Assembly: GCA_964542475.1 (NCBI GenBank)
Contig: CAZIUL010000006.1
Coordinates: 88,283-152,282, forward strand
Source of the DNA: CAZIUL01 sp964542475
GTDB taxonomy: Bacteria; Planctomycetota; B15-G4; CAYZWU01
DNA length: 64,000 nucleotides
Direction of reading: 5' to 3'
Positions 53,867 to 62,666 of this stretch are shown one piece after another. Below the pieces are notes generated by a model. The model was not told the origin of the DNA. It was given only the letters and a program-made list of their open reading frames with translations, and made no database searches. A program made the translations under genes and the position numbers. The first letter of the stretch is position 1. Every line of letters starts with the position of its first letter.

Positions 53867-54415
53867 TCAGTCGGTTCTGAAAACCGCTGCCGCGAGCACC
53901 GATGTCCACATCCCCGCCTTGTGACCCCTTGCGGATTGGGTTGTGTTCCGCGTTTTAACGACCTTCTTCGACATGAGAAATATGTCCTTGCGGGCGTTGT
54001 AGTCCTGGTCCGGATCGAACGGTATCCCCAGCGATGATGCGAGCATGGTGGCAGCCAGATCCTCTGCGAACTCCCCGGAGCGCTCGCCCGTTTCCCCGAA
54101 TGAGTGGTGTTCCGAAAGGTAGCCGTAAACGGATCTGTCCGCCGGCATTGCGAGGCCTACCGCTGCGGATATCAGCCTGTTCGGCTCGTTGGTGGCGCAT
54201 TCCGACAGGACACAGTAAAGGATCGTGCCCGGCTCGAGCCCGTTCAGCCCCTCGGATCTGGATACGATCCTGCAGTTCGGCGGATAGATGGAAGAAACCT
54301 TGACCAGGTTAAAAGGGGCTATCCCTGCGTGTCTCAGCGCGGCTTCGAAAGAGGTGAGCTTTTCCTTGGCCCGGCCGACTCCCTTGGTGAAGAACATTTT
54401 TCTTGGTACCAGCAT
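53867..54415 (-). CDS. pdaD: Pyruvoyl-dependent arginine decarboxylase
   Basis: This enzyme decarboxylates arginine to agmatine, feeding polyamine synthesis. The 182-residue proenzyme has the self-cleavage site VSSIYPPNCR, where the second Ser becomes the pyruvoyl group, and the conserved LVPRKMFFTKGVG start. Further motifs are GLEPGTILYCVLSECATNEP and YGYLSEHHSFGETGE. I chose the ATG at 54415 (minus strand) because the LVPRKMFF start is conserved; an in-frame TTG at 54475 would add 20 unconserved residues. It converges with the ABC permease (36 bases apart) and is transcribed alone. No other polyamine genes are in view. Confidence 0.92.
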   Translation of the reverse strand: MLVPRKMFFTKGVGRAKEKLTSFEAALRHAGIAPFNLVKVSSIYPPNCRIVSRSEGLNGLEPGTILYCVLSECATNEPNRLISAAVGLAMPADRSVYGYLSEHHSFGETGERSGEFAEDLAATMLASSLGIPFDPDQDYNARKDIFLMSKKVVKTRNTTQSARGHKAGMWTSVLAAAVFRTD

Positions 54416-54559
54416 GACAAGTTTTCCCGTATGCTCTGTTGCCCGCTTACCGGTTTTCGCTGATTCTGTTTGCAAATTTAGGTTAAATGCTATAGTTTTT
54501 CAATAGTTTCGTCTCCCAGTGATTACATCCGGTCGGCGTAAAAAGAGGTTTGCAAGAAG

Positions 54560-55147
54560 ATGCTCAACATGCCTACGCTGGTTTTAAACAAGACCTGGAC
54601 GCCGGTCAACGTGACAACGGTGCGGCGTGCGATCTGCATGTCATTCATGGAGCTTGCCAGAATCGTAGATGTTTCATCTTATGAGCTTTTTTCTTTCGAT
54701 GCATGGGTGGAAAGGGGGCCTACCAACGGCAATATAATCAACACGGTGGAGAGCGCATTCGATATCCCGGAAGTGGTGGTGGTGAAGCGATATAACAAGG
54801 TCCCGACGGGCGGTGTTGTGTTTTCGCGCCGCAACCTTTACCGGAGGGACAACTATATGTGCCAGTACTGCACGAGCAAACCCGGAACCGAAGAGCTTAC
54901 CATCGACCATGTGCTTCCAAAGTGCAGGGGAGGGCGAACGACCTGGGAGAACTGTGTACTGGCTTGCGTAACATGCAACACGAAAAAGGGGAACAAGCTT
55001 CCTTCCGAGGCGGGCATGACGATTCGAACCGATCCAAGGAAACCGTCCTGGTCGCCGCAATACGCCATTACACGGCGAAAAAACAGGCCAAGCTCCTGGG
55101 ACGCTTTCCTGTCGGAGGCCTACTGGAACACCGAGCTCCGGAACTGA
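54560..55147 (+). CDS. HNH endonuclease family protein
   Basis: This 195-residue protein has the HNH core in its second half: a CQYC pair, LTIDHVLPKCRGGRTTWENC, then VLACVTCNTKKGN with the second Cys pair. The first half starts TLVLNKTWTPVNVTTVRRAI, a conserved N-terminal element of a widespread stand-alone HNH family. No methyltransferase or restriction partner is adjacent, so its role is unclear. The start is ATG 54560. Confidence 0.88.
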   Translation: MLNMPTLVLNKTWTPVNVTTVRRAICMSFMELARIVDVSSYELFSFDAWVERGPTNGNIINTVESAFDIPEVVVVKRYNKVPTGGVVFSRRNLYRRDNYMCQYCTSKPGTEELTIDHVLPKCRGGRTTWENCVLACVTCNTKKGNKLPSEAGMTIRTDPRKPSWSPQYAITRRKNRPSSWDAFLSEAYWNTELRN

Positions 55148-55186
55148 AACCGGGAATGAGCGCGGCCTATTTATCCGGATGTTGTT

Positions 55187-56317
55187 TTGGAAAACACGAG
55201 CGACTGGCGCCGGCAGCTGAAAAATCTCATCCGAACTCCTGAGGATCTGGCCCGTCTTCTGAACATTCCTGTGTCGGAACTTTCCTTGTCTCAAGGCCGA
55301 ATCCCGCGGAAGACGAGGGTTACTCCGTACTACGCCGGCCTGATCGAGGCGGGAAACATCAATGATCCCCTCCTGAAGCAGGTTATGCCTGTGGACGAGA
55401 AGGACAGCTCCTCCACGAACAGCTCCCTGGATCCGCTGGCCGAGAGGGCGCACACACCGGTGCGCGGTCTTGTTCACCGTTATCCCGACAGGGTGCTGCT
55501 TGTGCCTTCAGGCTTGTGTCCGGTGAACTGCCGGTTCTGTTTGCGAAAAAGGGCATGGTCCGATGAACCGGTTGATCCTGATTTCGATGCAGGCCGTGTG
55601 CTTGCCTATATAGGCGCCTGCACCGGTGTGCACGATGTGATCATCTCAGGCGGTGATCCTTTGCTCCTGCCCATGGGGTTGCTGGAAGAGATTCTCCATG
55701 GCCTGAGCTCCATCCCGCACGTTGACACCGTGAGGATCGGATCTCGGTCTCCGGCAACTCTTCCTATGCGGATCGATCAGGATGTGGAGGATCTCCTGCG
55801 ACGGTTCCGACCGGTGTGGTTTCTCACCCATTTCAACCATCCGCGTGAACTGACCGCACAATCAAAGGCGGCTCTTGAACGCCTTCTCCGCGCAGGAGCG
55901 ATCCTTAACAACCAGTCGGTCCTTTTGAAAGGCGTGAACGATTCCGCGTCCACGCTCATCGCCCTGTCCAGAGAGCTGCTTGCAGCCGGCGTAAGGCCCT
56001 ATTATCTGCATCATCTGGATCCGGTGAAAGGAACGGACCGCTTCCGTGTTCCGATTGAGAGGGGAAAAGAGATTATACGCTCTATGTTCGGGAGGCTCAG
56101 CGGACTGGGGATTCCCCGTTACGTGGTCGATCTGCCGGGAGGAAAGGGAAAGGTGCCGCTGATGCCGGACTTTCAGAAGTCCCGAAAATCCGGCAAGCGC
56201 GCATTCGAAGCACCGCTTGGCAGCCAGGCGGCTGTTTTCTCGGGAAAAGGAGCTCTCAACTGCGGGGAAGCTGAAGACCAGGCTATTGCCTCGGGCAGCT
56301 CTGGTGATGGAGGGTGA
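55187..56317 (+). CDS. KamA-family radical SAM aminomutase
   Basis: This 376-residue protein belongs to the lysine 2,3-aminomutase/EpmB group. The radical SAM cluster is CPVNCRFCLRK (Cx3Cx2C). Typical blocks follow: VHDVIISGGDPLLLPMGLLE, VRIGSRSPATLPMRI, FLTHFNHPRELT, NNQSVLLKGVND and YYLHHLDPVKGTDRFRV. It could make beta-lysine as a metabolite or act on elongation factor P; no epmA or efp gene is in the window to decide. The frame opens at 55160 and its only good initiator is TTG 55187, with a weak ribosome site. The C-terminus has a 40-residue low-complexity extension. Confidence 0.85.
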   Translation: MENTSDWRRQLKNLIRTPEDLARLLNIPVSELSLSQGRIPRKTRVTPYYAGLIEAGNINDPLLKQVMPVDEKDSSSTNSSLDPLAERAHTPVRGLVHRYPDRVLLVPSGLCPVNCRFCLRKRAWSDEPVDPDFDAGRVLAYIGACTGVHDVIISGGDPLLLPMGLLEEILHGLSSIPHVDTVRIGSRSPATLPMRIDQDVEDLLRRFRPVWFLTHFNHPRELTAQSKAALERLLRAGAILNNQSVLLKGVNDSASTLIALSRELLAAGVRPYYLHHLDPVKGTDRFRVPIERGKEIIRSMFGRLSGLGIPRYVVDLPGGKGKVPLMPDFQKSRKSGKRAFEAPLGSQAAVFSGKGALNCGEAEDQAIASGSSGDGG

Positions 56318-56338
56318 GGAGTTTTTGCCTTTTCATTC

Positions 56339-56367
56339 TTGATCTTGTCTGGTTTATTGATTATAGT
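56339..56367 (+). promoter_or_regulatory. Promoter of tRNA-Gln
   Basis: TTGATC (56339-56344), 17 bases, TATAGT (56362-56367), ending 33 bases before the tRNA. Confidence 0.65.
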
Positions 56368-56400
56368 CTCGGCTTTTTATGCCGATCAAAACAGTATGTT

Positions 56401-56475
56401 TGCCGGATCGTCTAATTGGCAGGACAACGGACTCTGGATCCGTTGGTCGAGGTTCGAGTCCTCGTCCGGCAGCCA
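56401..56475 (+). tRNA. tRNA-Gln (CTG anticodon)
   Basis: Acceptor arms TGCCGGA and TCCGGCA pair perfectly. The anticodon stem ACGGA/TCCGT encloses loop CTCTGGA, so the anticodon is CTG. The T arm GAGG-TTCGAGT-CCTC is present and CCA is encoded. The 75-base gene is flanked by its own promoter and terminator. Confidence 0.95.
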
Positions 56476-56484
56476 AAAACACAA

Positions 56485-56525
56485 ACGACGCGGCTGTACT
56501 TTCATTCGGCCGCGTTGTTTTTTCT
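56485..56525 (+). terminator. Terminator after tRNA-Gln
   Basis: Arms ACGACGCGGC (56485-56494) and GCCGCGTTGT (56509-56518), ten pairs with one G-T, followed by a T-rich run. Confidence 0.85.
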
Positions 56526-56629
56526 TTTGGAGCGGAACAAATAGTTAATAAAATAGGTCAAAACAAATTTTCCCTGGCAACCGATTGTAGAATCAGAGCC
56601 TTGTGTACCATCAAGGAGAACATAGACTT

Positions 56630-58624
56630 ATGTCATTGCCTGAAAAGCTAGCTATATTCCTGGTTATAATCTTTGTCGCTGTAATCGGTTATTTTTTAAT
56701 CGCAATGCTGATGTCCGACAAGGTCGTGGAGCCAACCAACATTCCTTCTCCGGATATCGAGGAAAAGAACGGGGAAAAGCCCGCTCTCATCGAAAGCGAC
56801 ATTATTGATGATGATGGTATTTCCGATAATGGGGAAGATGGCAACGTCCGGGAAGAGATCAAACCTGTTAGAGAATCCATCGATGGATTGCGCTGGGGAG
56901 TCGCGGCCGGGCGCACGGTTGATGAGAAGGGGATTCCCATCGAAGGGGTTGCGGTCATGCTTTACAGGGGGGGGCATCCTTTTCTGACACACATTCCCGC
57001 CCAGGAAAAACTCGACATCGAGGATCTTACCGACAAGTCCGGCGCTTTCGAGCTCGTGGGCATTGAGAGCGGCGAAGAGTACATGATCGTTGCCCTACAT
57101 CCTGAATATGCCGACACTTCCGTGAGTCCGGTCAAGGTCACAAGCGGCAAAAGGGTTGAGCTCGCGGACATTGTGATGGGACACGGCATGCTGGTCGGCG
57201 GGACGGTGAAGAACCACATGGAAACTCCGGTCAGCGGTGCACTGGTCCGGATCAGTGATCCGATCCGGTCCGCGTTTATCGATGAGGAGGAGCGGAAACC
57301 CTGGAAGCAGGTTTTCACGGATGACAACGGGGCTTACAGCTTTGAAAACGTATCGTTCAAGACCATGGAAATCACGGCTTCAGCGGAGGGGTTCGCAACC
57401 CAGCGCAAGACGAACAATGTCCAGCTGGATCAAAGGGACGCGAGCATCGTTGACTTTATCCTGGGTCCCGGAACATCCGTTTCGGGCCGGGTGCTCGATA
57501 CGACCGGCGTTCCCATGGAGGGCGTCAAGGTTGAGGCAACCATGGTGCGGAACAAGAAGTTCTCATCAACAGCCGTGGATTTCACGGGGCAGGACGGGAG
57601 CTTTTCTCTTGATGGGCTGTACGAGGGGGTTTACCTGGTGCGCGCGTCGATTGCCGGATTCTCGGACTGTGTCAAGCAGGCCGTAGAAAGCGGGACCACG
57701 GACCTTGTGCTTCAGCTCAAGCCCAGGGGGGGGATTTCAGGAGTCGTTCGCGATTATGACAGCAACCGTCCCGTCACCGAGTTCCGTATTCGTGCGATGA
57801 ATTCGATCAAGGGGCGTCCGCCGAGACCGGCCGGTGCACACGAAAGTTATAAATCCAAGGACGGCTCGTACCGTCTCTCGGACCTTGAACCAGGACATTA
57901 CAGCTTTGTAGTCTCGTCCGATGGATACGCTGACACATCTTCGGACGAGGTGACCGTGGTGCGGGATTATGTGATCCCGAACGTTGACATCTACATGAAC
58001 CACGGAGGCGAGCTTTCCGGCAGGGTCGTCAGCGCCAAGGGAGAGCCGATAAAGGGAGTCAAGGTGTGCCTGAACGAGAACAACTATCAGGACAACCCCT
58101 TGTTCAAGCTGTTCGATTCGATGGCCGGGTCCGGCGGAAAGGGGAAAAAGAAGCGCGCTATTACCGGGGAGGACGGCAAGTTCCACATGGATCTTCTTAT
58201 CCCCGGTGTGTACCAGGTCGCTTTTTCCCACGATGAATATTCGGATAAAGCCATCAACGACATCGAGGTGGTTCTGGGAAAAGGCGCCACACCGTCCATG
58301 GGGGATGTGTTCATGACACAGGGTGCGAGGGTACATGGAACCTTGTACGATGCTTCCGGAAAACCCGTGCCCGGAACCAAGGTGGTCATCACCACAACCG
58401 GCAAAAGCGGTTTCATGGATCAAACGAACACCGACAAGAGCGGTAACTACTCCTTCGGGCACATGCGGCCCGGCGAGTACATGCTTTCCGTACAGGTCAG
58501 CCGGCTCGGGGGGAAACAGATCAAGAACATCTTCAAGCAGCTGATTATTGCGAAAAACAGCAGGGTTACGGTTTACCTGGAAGAGGGAAAGGATATCAAG
58601 ACCGATATGCATATCTCGGAATAG
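56630..58624 (+). CDS. Membrane-anchored multidomain carboxypeptidase-regulatory-like protein
   Basis: This 664-residue protein has one N-terminal membrane helix (LAIFLVIIFVAVIGYFLIAM), an acidic linker, then about six repeated Ig-like carboxypeptidase-regulatory-like domains. Each has the pattern G-x-V-x-D/A-x-G-x-P-x-x-G-V followed by D-G-x-F/Y-x-x-x-x-L/M, for example VLDTTGVPMEGVKVEATMV, VVSAKGEPIKGVKVCL and YDASGKPVPGTKVVIT. No enzymatic domain is attached. It is probably a surface or periplasmic structural protein. ATG 56630 lies after AAGGAG; the TTG at 56603 precedes that site. Confidence 0.8.
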   Translation: MSLPEKLAIFLVIIFVAVIGYFLIAMLMSDKVVEPTNIPSPDIEEKNGEKPALIESDIIDDDGISDNGEDGNVREEIKPVRESIDGLRWGVAAGRTVDEKGIPIEGVAVMLYRGGHPFLTHIPAQEKLDIEDLTDKSGAFELVGIESGEEYMIVALHPEYADTSVSPVKVTSGKRVELADIVMGHGMLVGGTVKNHMETPVSGALVRISDPIRSAFIDEEERKPWKQVFTDDNGAYSFENVSFKTMEITASAEGFATQRKTNNVQLDQRDASIVDFILGPGTSVSGRVLDTTGVPMEGVKVEATMVRNKKFSSTAVDFTGQDGSFSLDGLYEGVYLVRASIAGFSDCVKQAVESGTTDLVLQLKPRGGISGVVRDYDSNRPVTEFRIRAMNSIKGRPPRPAGAHESYKSKDGSYRLSDLEPGHYSFVVSSDGYADTSSDEVTVVRDYVIPNVDIYMNHGGELSGRVVSAKGEPIKGVKVCLNENNYQDNPLFKLFDSMAGSGGKGKKKRAITGEDGKFHMDLLIPGVYQVAFSHDEYSDKAINDIEVVLGKGATPSMGDVFMTQGARVHGTLYDASGKPVPGTKVVITTTGKSGFMDQTNTDKSGNYSFGHMRPGEYMLSVQVSRLGGKQIKNIFKQLIIAKNSRVTVYLEEGKDIKTDMHISE

Positions 58625-58772
58625 TCGGACATGACCGACAAGGTTTTTCTGAAAACCCTTTTCGATTCCGATGGCCACTTGTGGGGATTTGTATATCCGG
58701 CGTGGGTTCGTTTACGGCACCGACGGAGCGGCGCCCTCCATTGTTCAATCGTCCCATTCCTTTTCAGCTGGA

Positions 58773-58794
58773 GGGCGGCACTCTGTTGCCGCCT
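58773..58794. terminator. Hairpin between convergent genes
   Basis: GGGCGGCA pairs with TGCCGCCT around a six-base loop, in the 188-base gap between the convergent Ig-like gene and nifS. It lacks a long T-run on either strand, so termination strength is uncertain. Nothing else is seen in this gap. Confidence 0.45.
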
Positions 58795-58812
58795 CTTCTC
58801 TTCCTTTCCCCC

Positions 58813-59973
58813 TCATCGATTCGCGCTAAACGGTGAGATGGACCTCAGTCTTTCCACGCTTTTTGCAGTCACCTCTATTGCTGTATTGATGTCCTCCGCG
58901 GTGTTGTAACGGGACAGGCTGTAGCGGATAGAGCCGTGTGCCGCGGTGAAAGGAACGCCCATGGCTCTCAAGACATGAGACGGCTCGAGCGAGCCTGAAG
59001 TGCACGCGGAGCCCGATGATGCGCAGATTCCGTATTCGTTGAGAGTCAGAAGGATCGCTTCCCCTTCAACGTATTCGAACGACAGGTTCACCGTGTTGGG
59101 CAGGCGGTGTTCCGGGTGGCCGTTCAGTATTGTGTCCGGCAGCCTTTTCATGATCCCGTCATGAAGCATATCCCTGTGCTTTCTGACGACCGAGTTCTCT
59201 CTTTCGATGTTGCTCGAAGCGAGTTGTGCCGCCATGCCCAGGCCGACCACGGAAGGCACGTTTTCCGTCCCGCCCCGCCTGTTTTTTTCCTGGTGTCCTC
59301 CTATGACAAACGGCCTGAAACGGGTTCCGCGCCGTATGTAGAGCGCACCCACTCCCTTGGGTGCGTGGAACTTGTGTCCTGAAAGAGACAACAGGTCGAT
59401 GCTCGATTTCTCCATGTCAATGGGGATTTTGCCCACAGCCTGCACAGCATCGCAGTGGAAGACCACGCCGTTTTCCCTGCAGACGGCGCCGATTTCCTCG
59501 ATCGGAAAAACCGTACCGGTTTCGTTGTTGGCGAACATTATGGACACTATGGCCGTGTCATCAGCAAGGCTCGCCCTGAGCTCGTCAAGGTCGAGCATAC
59601 CTTCACGGGTAACAGACAAAAACGTCACACGGTATCCGCTGTTCTCGAGCTGCTTTGCCAGGTTAAGCACAGCCGGGTGCTCGACCCTTGTGGTCACGAT
59701 GTGCTTCTTGTGGGGATAGGCCTTGAGCGTTCCGAGGATCGCCGCGTTGTCGCTTTCGGTGCCGCCCGATGTGAACAGGATCTCCGCAGTTGTGGCGTTC
59801 AGCAGGGCTGCAACACTGGAGCGGGCCCGGTCGATCGCGGCCGCCACCTTTCCCCCGAATCCGTGCATGCTGGATGGATTGCCGTAGTACTCGTTGAAGT
59901 ATGGGAGCATGGCTTCCACAACCTCCGGTGCCACCCTGGTTGTTGCGTTGTTGTCAAGGTATATGGTGTTCAC
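58813..59973 (-). CDS. nifS: Cysteine desulfurase NifS
   Basis: NifS takes sulfur from cysteine and passes it to the NifU scaffold for Fe-S cluster assembly. The 386-residue PLP enzyme has IYLDNNATTRVAPEV at the start, SGGTESDNAAI, the PLP Lys in SLSGHKFHAPKGVG, and the catalytic Cys loop ASSGSACTSGSLEPSHVL. The start is GTG 59973, behind GGAGGTGGG, overlapping the nifU stop by four bases (GTGA). The frame is open upstream through nifU but that is chance. No nitrogenase genes are nearby, so it serves general Fe-S biogenesis. Confidence 0.96.
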   Translation of the reverse strand: MNTIYLDNNATTRVAPEVVEAMLPYFNEYYGNPSSMHGFGGKVAAAIDRARSSVAALLNATTAEILFTSGGTESDNAAILGTLKAYPHKKHIVTTRVEHPAVLNLAKQLENSGYRVTFLSVTREGMLDLDELRASLADDTAIVSIMFANNETGTVFPIEEIGAVCRENGVVFHCDAVQAVGKIPIDMEKSSIDLLSLSGHKFHAPKGVGALYIRRGTRFRPFVIGGHQEKNRRGGTENVPSVVGLGMAAQLASSNIERENSVVRKHRDMLHDGIMKRLPDTILNGHPEHRLPNTVNLSFEYVEGEAILLTLNEYGICASSGSACTSGSLEPSHVLRAMGVPFTAAHGSIRYSLSRYNTAEDINTAIEVTAKSVERLRSISPFSANR

Positions 59974-60821
59974 TTGCCCACCTCCACAACTTGAATTTCT
60001 TCCGATACGAACTCGCGAAGTTTTTGCTGCACCGAATAACGAAGCGTGATTTCCGCGCTCGGGCAGTTGGAACAGGTTCCGCGCAAGGCCACTATAACCT
60101 TGTTGCCTTCCATGTCGATCAGCTCGATGTCGCCTCCGTCCTTCTTGAGTGCTGGCCTGATTTCGGACGAAATCGTTTCCTGGACGAGAGCGATCTTCTG
60201 GATGTTCGTAAGGATCGGTTTTTCCTTTTTCGGCTTGCTCTCTTTTTTCTTCACAACCTTCTTCTGAAGCCGGGCGATCATCTCTTCGATCTCCTCGATG
60301 CACGATCCGCATCCGCCGCCTGCCTTGGAGTAGTCTGTCACCTCTTCCACCGTCTGCAGATTGTTTTCGGATATCACCTTTTGAATGAGTTCCTCGGTGA
60401 TGCCGAAGCACTTGCAGACTATGCGCTCTTTCTTTTCGCCTGCCGGGATCTTTTCCCCCCTGTAATCAGCCACCGCCGCTTCGAGCGCTTCCCTGCACAT
60501 GACCGAACAGTGCATCTTCTCCTTGGGCAGTCCGCCCAGGAAGCTCACAACGTCCGTGTTGCTGATCTTCAGGGCCTCGTCGATGAGCTTTCCCTTGATC
60601 ATCTCCGTGAGCGCTGACGAAGACGCTATCGCGCTCGCGCAGCCGAACGTCTTGAACCTGGCATCCGTTATCCTGTCCTCTCCATCCACCCTGATGAACA
60701 GCTTCAGGGCGTCCCCGCAGGAGATCGATCCCACCTCTCCCACTCCGTCAGGGTTTTCGATCTCCCCGACGTTCTTAGGATTCAAGAAATGCTCGCGTAC
60801 TTTTTCGTTGTAATCCCACAT
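59970..60821 (-). CDS. nifU: Fe-S scaffold NifU (full modular form)
   Basis: This 283-residue scaffold has all three NifU modules. The N-terminal IscU-like part has SISCGDALKLFI, FKTFGCASAIASSSAL and the third Cys in MHCSVM. The central ferredoxin-like part carries CKCFG and GGGCGSC. The C-terminal Nfu-like part has GTCSNCPSAE. I chose ATG 60821 (minus strand), after GGAGAG, because it gives the standard MWDYNEKVREHFLNPKNVG start. It is co-transcribed with nifS and diverges from fhs. Confidence 0.96.
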   Translation of the reverse strand: MWDYNEKVREHFLNPKNVGEIENPDGVGEVGSISCGDALKLFIRVDGEDRITDARFKTFGCASAIASSSALTEMIKGKLIDEALKISNTDVVSFLGGLPKEKMHCSVMCREALEAAVADYRGEKIPAGEKKERIVCKCFGITEELIQKVISENNLQTVEEVTDYSKAGGGCGSCIEEIEEMIARLQKKVVKKKESKPKKEKPILTNIQKIALVQETISSEIRPALKKDGGDIELIDMEGNKVIVALRGTCSNCPSAEITLRYSVQQKLREFVSEEIQVVEVGK

Positions 60822-60863
60822 TGATATCTCTCCATGGAGGCTGATTATTGAACTGTTGTTGCA

Positions 60864-60900
60864 TTGCAAAGTTGAAGACACAAGGTTCTAATCATTAGAA
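60864..60900 (+). promoter_or_regulatory. fhs promoter with overlapping palindromic operator
   Basis: TTGCAA (60864-60869), 17 bases, TCTAAT (60887-60892) fits a sigma70 promoter for fhs. The -10 lies inside the near-perfect dyad TTCTAATCATTAGAA (60886-60900), a likely repressor site. The gap is shared with divergent nifU, so one regulator may control both sides. Rrf2/IscR-like control is possible but not shown. Confidence 0.5.
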
Positions 60901-60938
60901 TTAATAGCATCATTTGATCAAGATTCAAGGAGATGTAA

Positions 60939-62633
60939 ATGAAAAGCGATCTTGAAATAGCGCGGGCCATTCCGCTCAAGCCGATCTCGGAGATTGCCGA
61001 GGGGCTGGGACTTGCTCCCGGCGATATCGAACCTTACGGCAGGTACAAGGCCAAGATCAATCTAAATGCCCTGCACAGGCTTTCGTCTGAGCCGGACGGG
61101 AAGTATATCCTGGTCACGGCGTTGACACCGACACCGTTCGGCGAAGGAAAAACGCTCAGCACCCTCGGCCTGTCCCTGGGGCTCAACCGTCTCGGCAAGA
61201 GAAGCATCGCCGCCATCAGGCAGCCTTCCATGGGCCCTGTTTTCGGGATAAAAGGCGGAGCCGCCGGCGGTGGAATGAGCCAAGTCGTTCCAATGGAAGA
61301 CATTAACCTCCACCTCACAGGCGACTTTCACGCCGTTTCAGCGGCAAACAACCTCCTGGCAGCCTACGTGGACACATCAGTGCTGCTCAAGAATCCGTAC
61401 AACCTCAACCCGTTTTCGATCCGCCTCAAGCGGGTTGTTGACATGAACGATCGGGCGCTCAGGCATGTCGTACTCGGGTGCGGGGGTCGGAAAAACGGGC
61501 TTCCCCGAGAGAGCGGATTTGATATTGCCGCCGCATCCGAGATCATGGCCATACTCGGGCTGTCAACAGGGTATGCGGACATGAGGAAAAGGCTTGGCCG
61601 TATTCTCGTGGGACGCAGCATGGACAAGCAGGATATCACAGCAGAGGATATGAAGGCCGCGGGGGCGATGGCAATCATCCTCAAGGACGCGATAAAGCCC
61701 ACGCTCATGCAGACCACCGAAGGGACCGCGGCGATCGTCCACACGGGCCCGTTTGCAAACATAGCGCACGGAAACTCCAGCATTATTGCCGATGAAATCG
61801 CGCTGAAGCTCGCCGACTATGTGATCACGGAAGCAGGTTTCGGTGCGGACATGGGTGCGGAGAAGTTCTTCAACATCAAGTGCAGGGTCAGCGGCAGGAG
61901 GCCGGATGCGGCTGTCCTGGTGGCAACTACGCGCGCTATGAAGATGCACGGGAGCGGTGCCTCGATGAGGCCGGGTCAGCCCCTGGATCCCCAATTCCTG
62001 CAGGAAAACCTGGGAATGGTGGAGGCGGGCATGCCGAACCTGGCAAAGATGATAGAGATCGTGGCCTCCCACGGCGTGCCCGTGGTGGTGGCAATCAACC
62101 GTTTTGCCACGGATTCCGATGCCGAGGTCGAGCTCATAAGGAAGAAGGCTGTCGAGGCTGGTGCGCTGGACGCGGTGGTGAGCGATGTGCATGCCCGGGG
62201 CGGTGAAGGCGGGCTGGAGTTTGCAAAAGTCGTGGTCGAGGCCTCGGAGGGGGCATCCTCGTTCAGGCATCTATATCCGCTGGACCTTCCCATTCGGGAC
62301 AAGATAGAGATCCTGACAAAGGAGGTCTACGGCGCTGAACGGGTGAAGTTCTACGACGAGGCCGAAAAGAAGATGCGCAGCTATACTGAGAGGGGGTACG
62401 ACAAGCTGCCGATCTGCATGGCAAAGACCCAGTATTCGCTCTCGCACGATCCTTCGCTGAAGAACCGGCCGGAGGGGTATGTTTTCACGGTCAGGGACCT
62501 GAAGGTCTCGCTCGGGGCAGGGTTCCTCATCCCCGTGGCAGGGGATATCATGCTCATGCCGGGCCTGCCGGCTCATCCAACCTTGAAGGAGATGGAGCTC
62601 ACCGAGGACGGAGAGGTCGTGGGGCTGTTCTGA
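60939..62633 (+). CDS. fhs: Formate-tetrahydrofolate ligase
   Basis: This enzyme makes 10-formyl-tetrahydrofolate from formate, ATP and THF, for one-carbon metabolism or acetogenesis. The 564-residue protein has the P-loop TPTPFGEGKTLS, FGIKGGAAGGGMSQVVPMED, and NLHLTGDFHAVSAANNLLAA, all family hallmarks. The AAGGAG site precedes ATG 60939. fchA follows 33 bases later, so the pair covers the next step. No folD or Wood-Ljungdahl genes are in view. Confidence 0.97.
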   Translation: MKSDLEIARAIPLKPISEIAEGLGLAPGDIEPYGRYKAKINLNALHRLSSEPDGKYILVTALTPTPFGEGKTLSTLGLSLGLNRLGKRSIAAIRQPSMGPVFGIKGGAAGGGMSQVVPMEDINLHLTGDFHAVSAANNLLAAYVDTSVLLKNPYNLNPFSIRLKRVVDMNDRALRHVVLGCGGRKNGLPRESGFDIAAASEIMAILGLSTGYADMRKRLGRILVGRSMDKQDITAEDMKAAGAMAIILKDAIKPTLMQTTEGTAAIVHTGPFANIAHGNSSIIADEIALKLADYVITEAGFGADMGAEKFFNIKCRVSGRRPDAAVLVATTRAMKMHGSGASMRPGQPLDPQFLQENLGMVEAGMPNLAKMIEIVASHGVPVVVAINRFATDSDAEVELIRKKAVEAGALDAVVSDVHARGGEGGLEFAKVVVEASEGASSFRHLYPLDLPIRDKIEILTKEVYGAERVKFYDEAEKKMRSYTERGYDKLPICMAKTQYSLSHDPSLKNRPEGYVFTVRDLKVSLGAGFLIPVAGDIMLMPGLPAHPTLKEMELTEDGEVVGLF

Positions 62634-62666
62634 GAGAGTTCGTGACCGAAAGCGGAGGAGGAAAAC

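Noticed and set aside
54560..55147. Restriction or defence island around the HNH gene
   Set aside because: Neighbours are metabolic genes and a tRNA; no methyltransferase, helicase or other defence gene is adjacent.
59974..60411. N-terminal extension of NifS
   Set aside because: The open frame overlaps nifU and is low-complexity Arg/Gly/Asp sequence. GTG 59973 gives the normal NifS start.
58813..60821. Nitrogen fixation locus
   Set aside because: Only nifU and nifS are present, beside folate genes; no nitrogenase genes are seen.
60822..60938. THF riboswitch before fhs
   Set aside because: The gap is only 117 bases, contains promoter and dyad, and lacks room for the folded aptamer after the inferred start.
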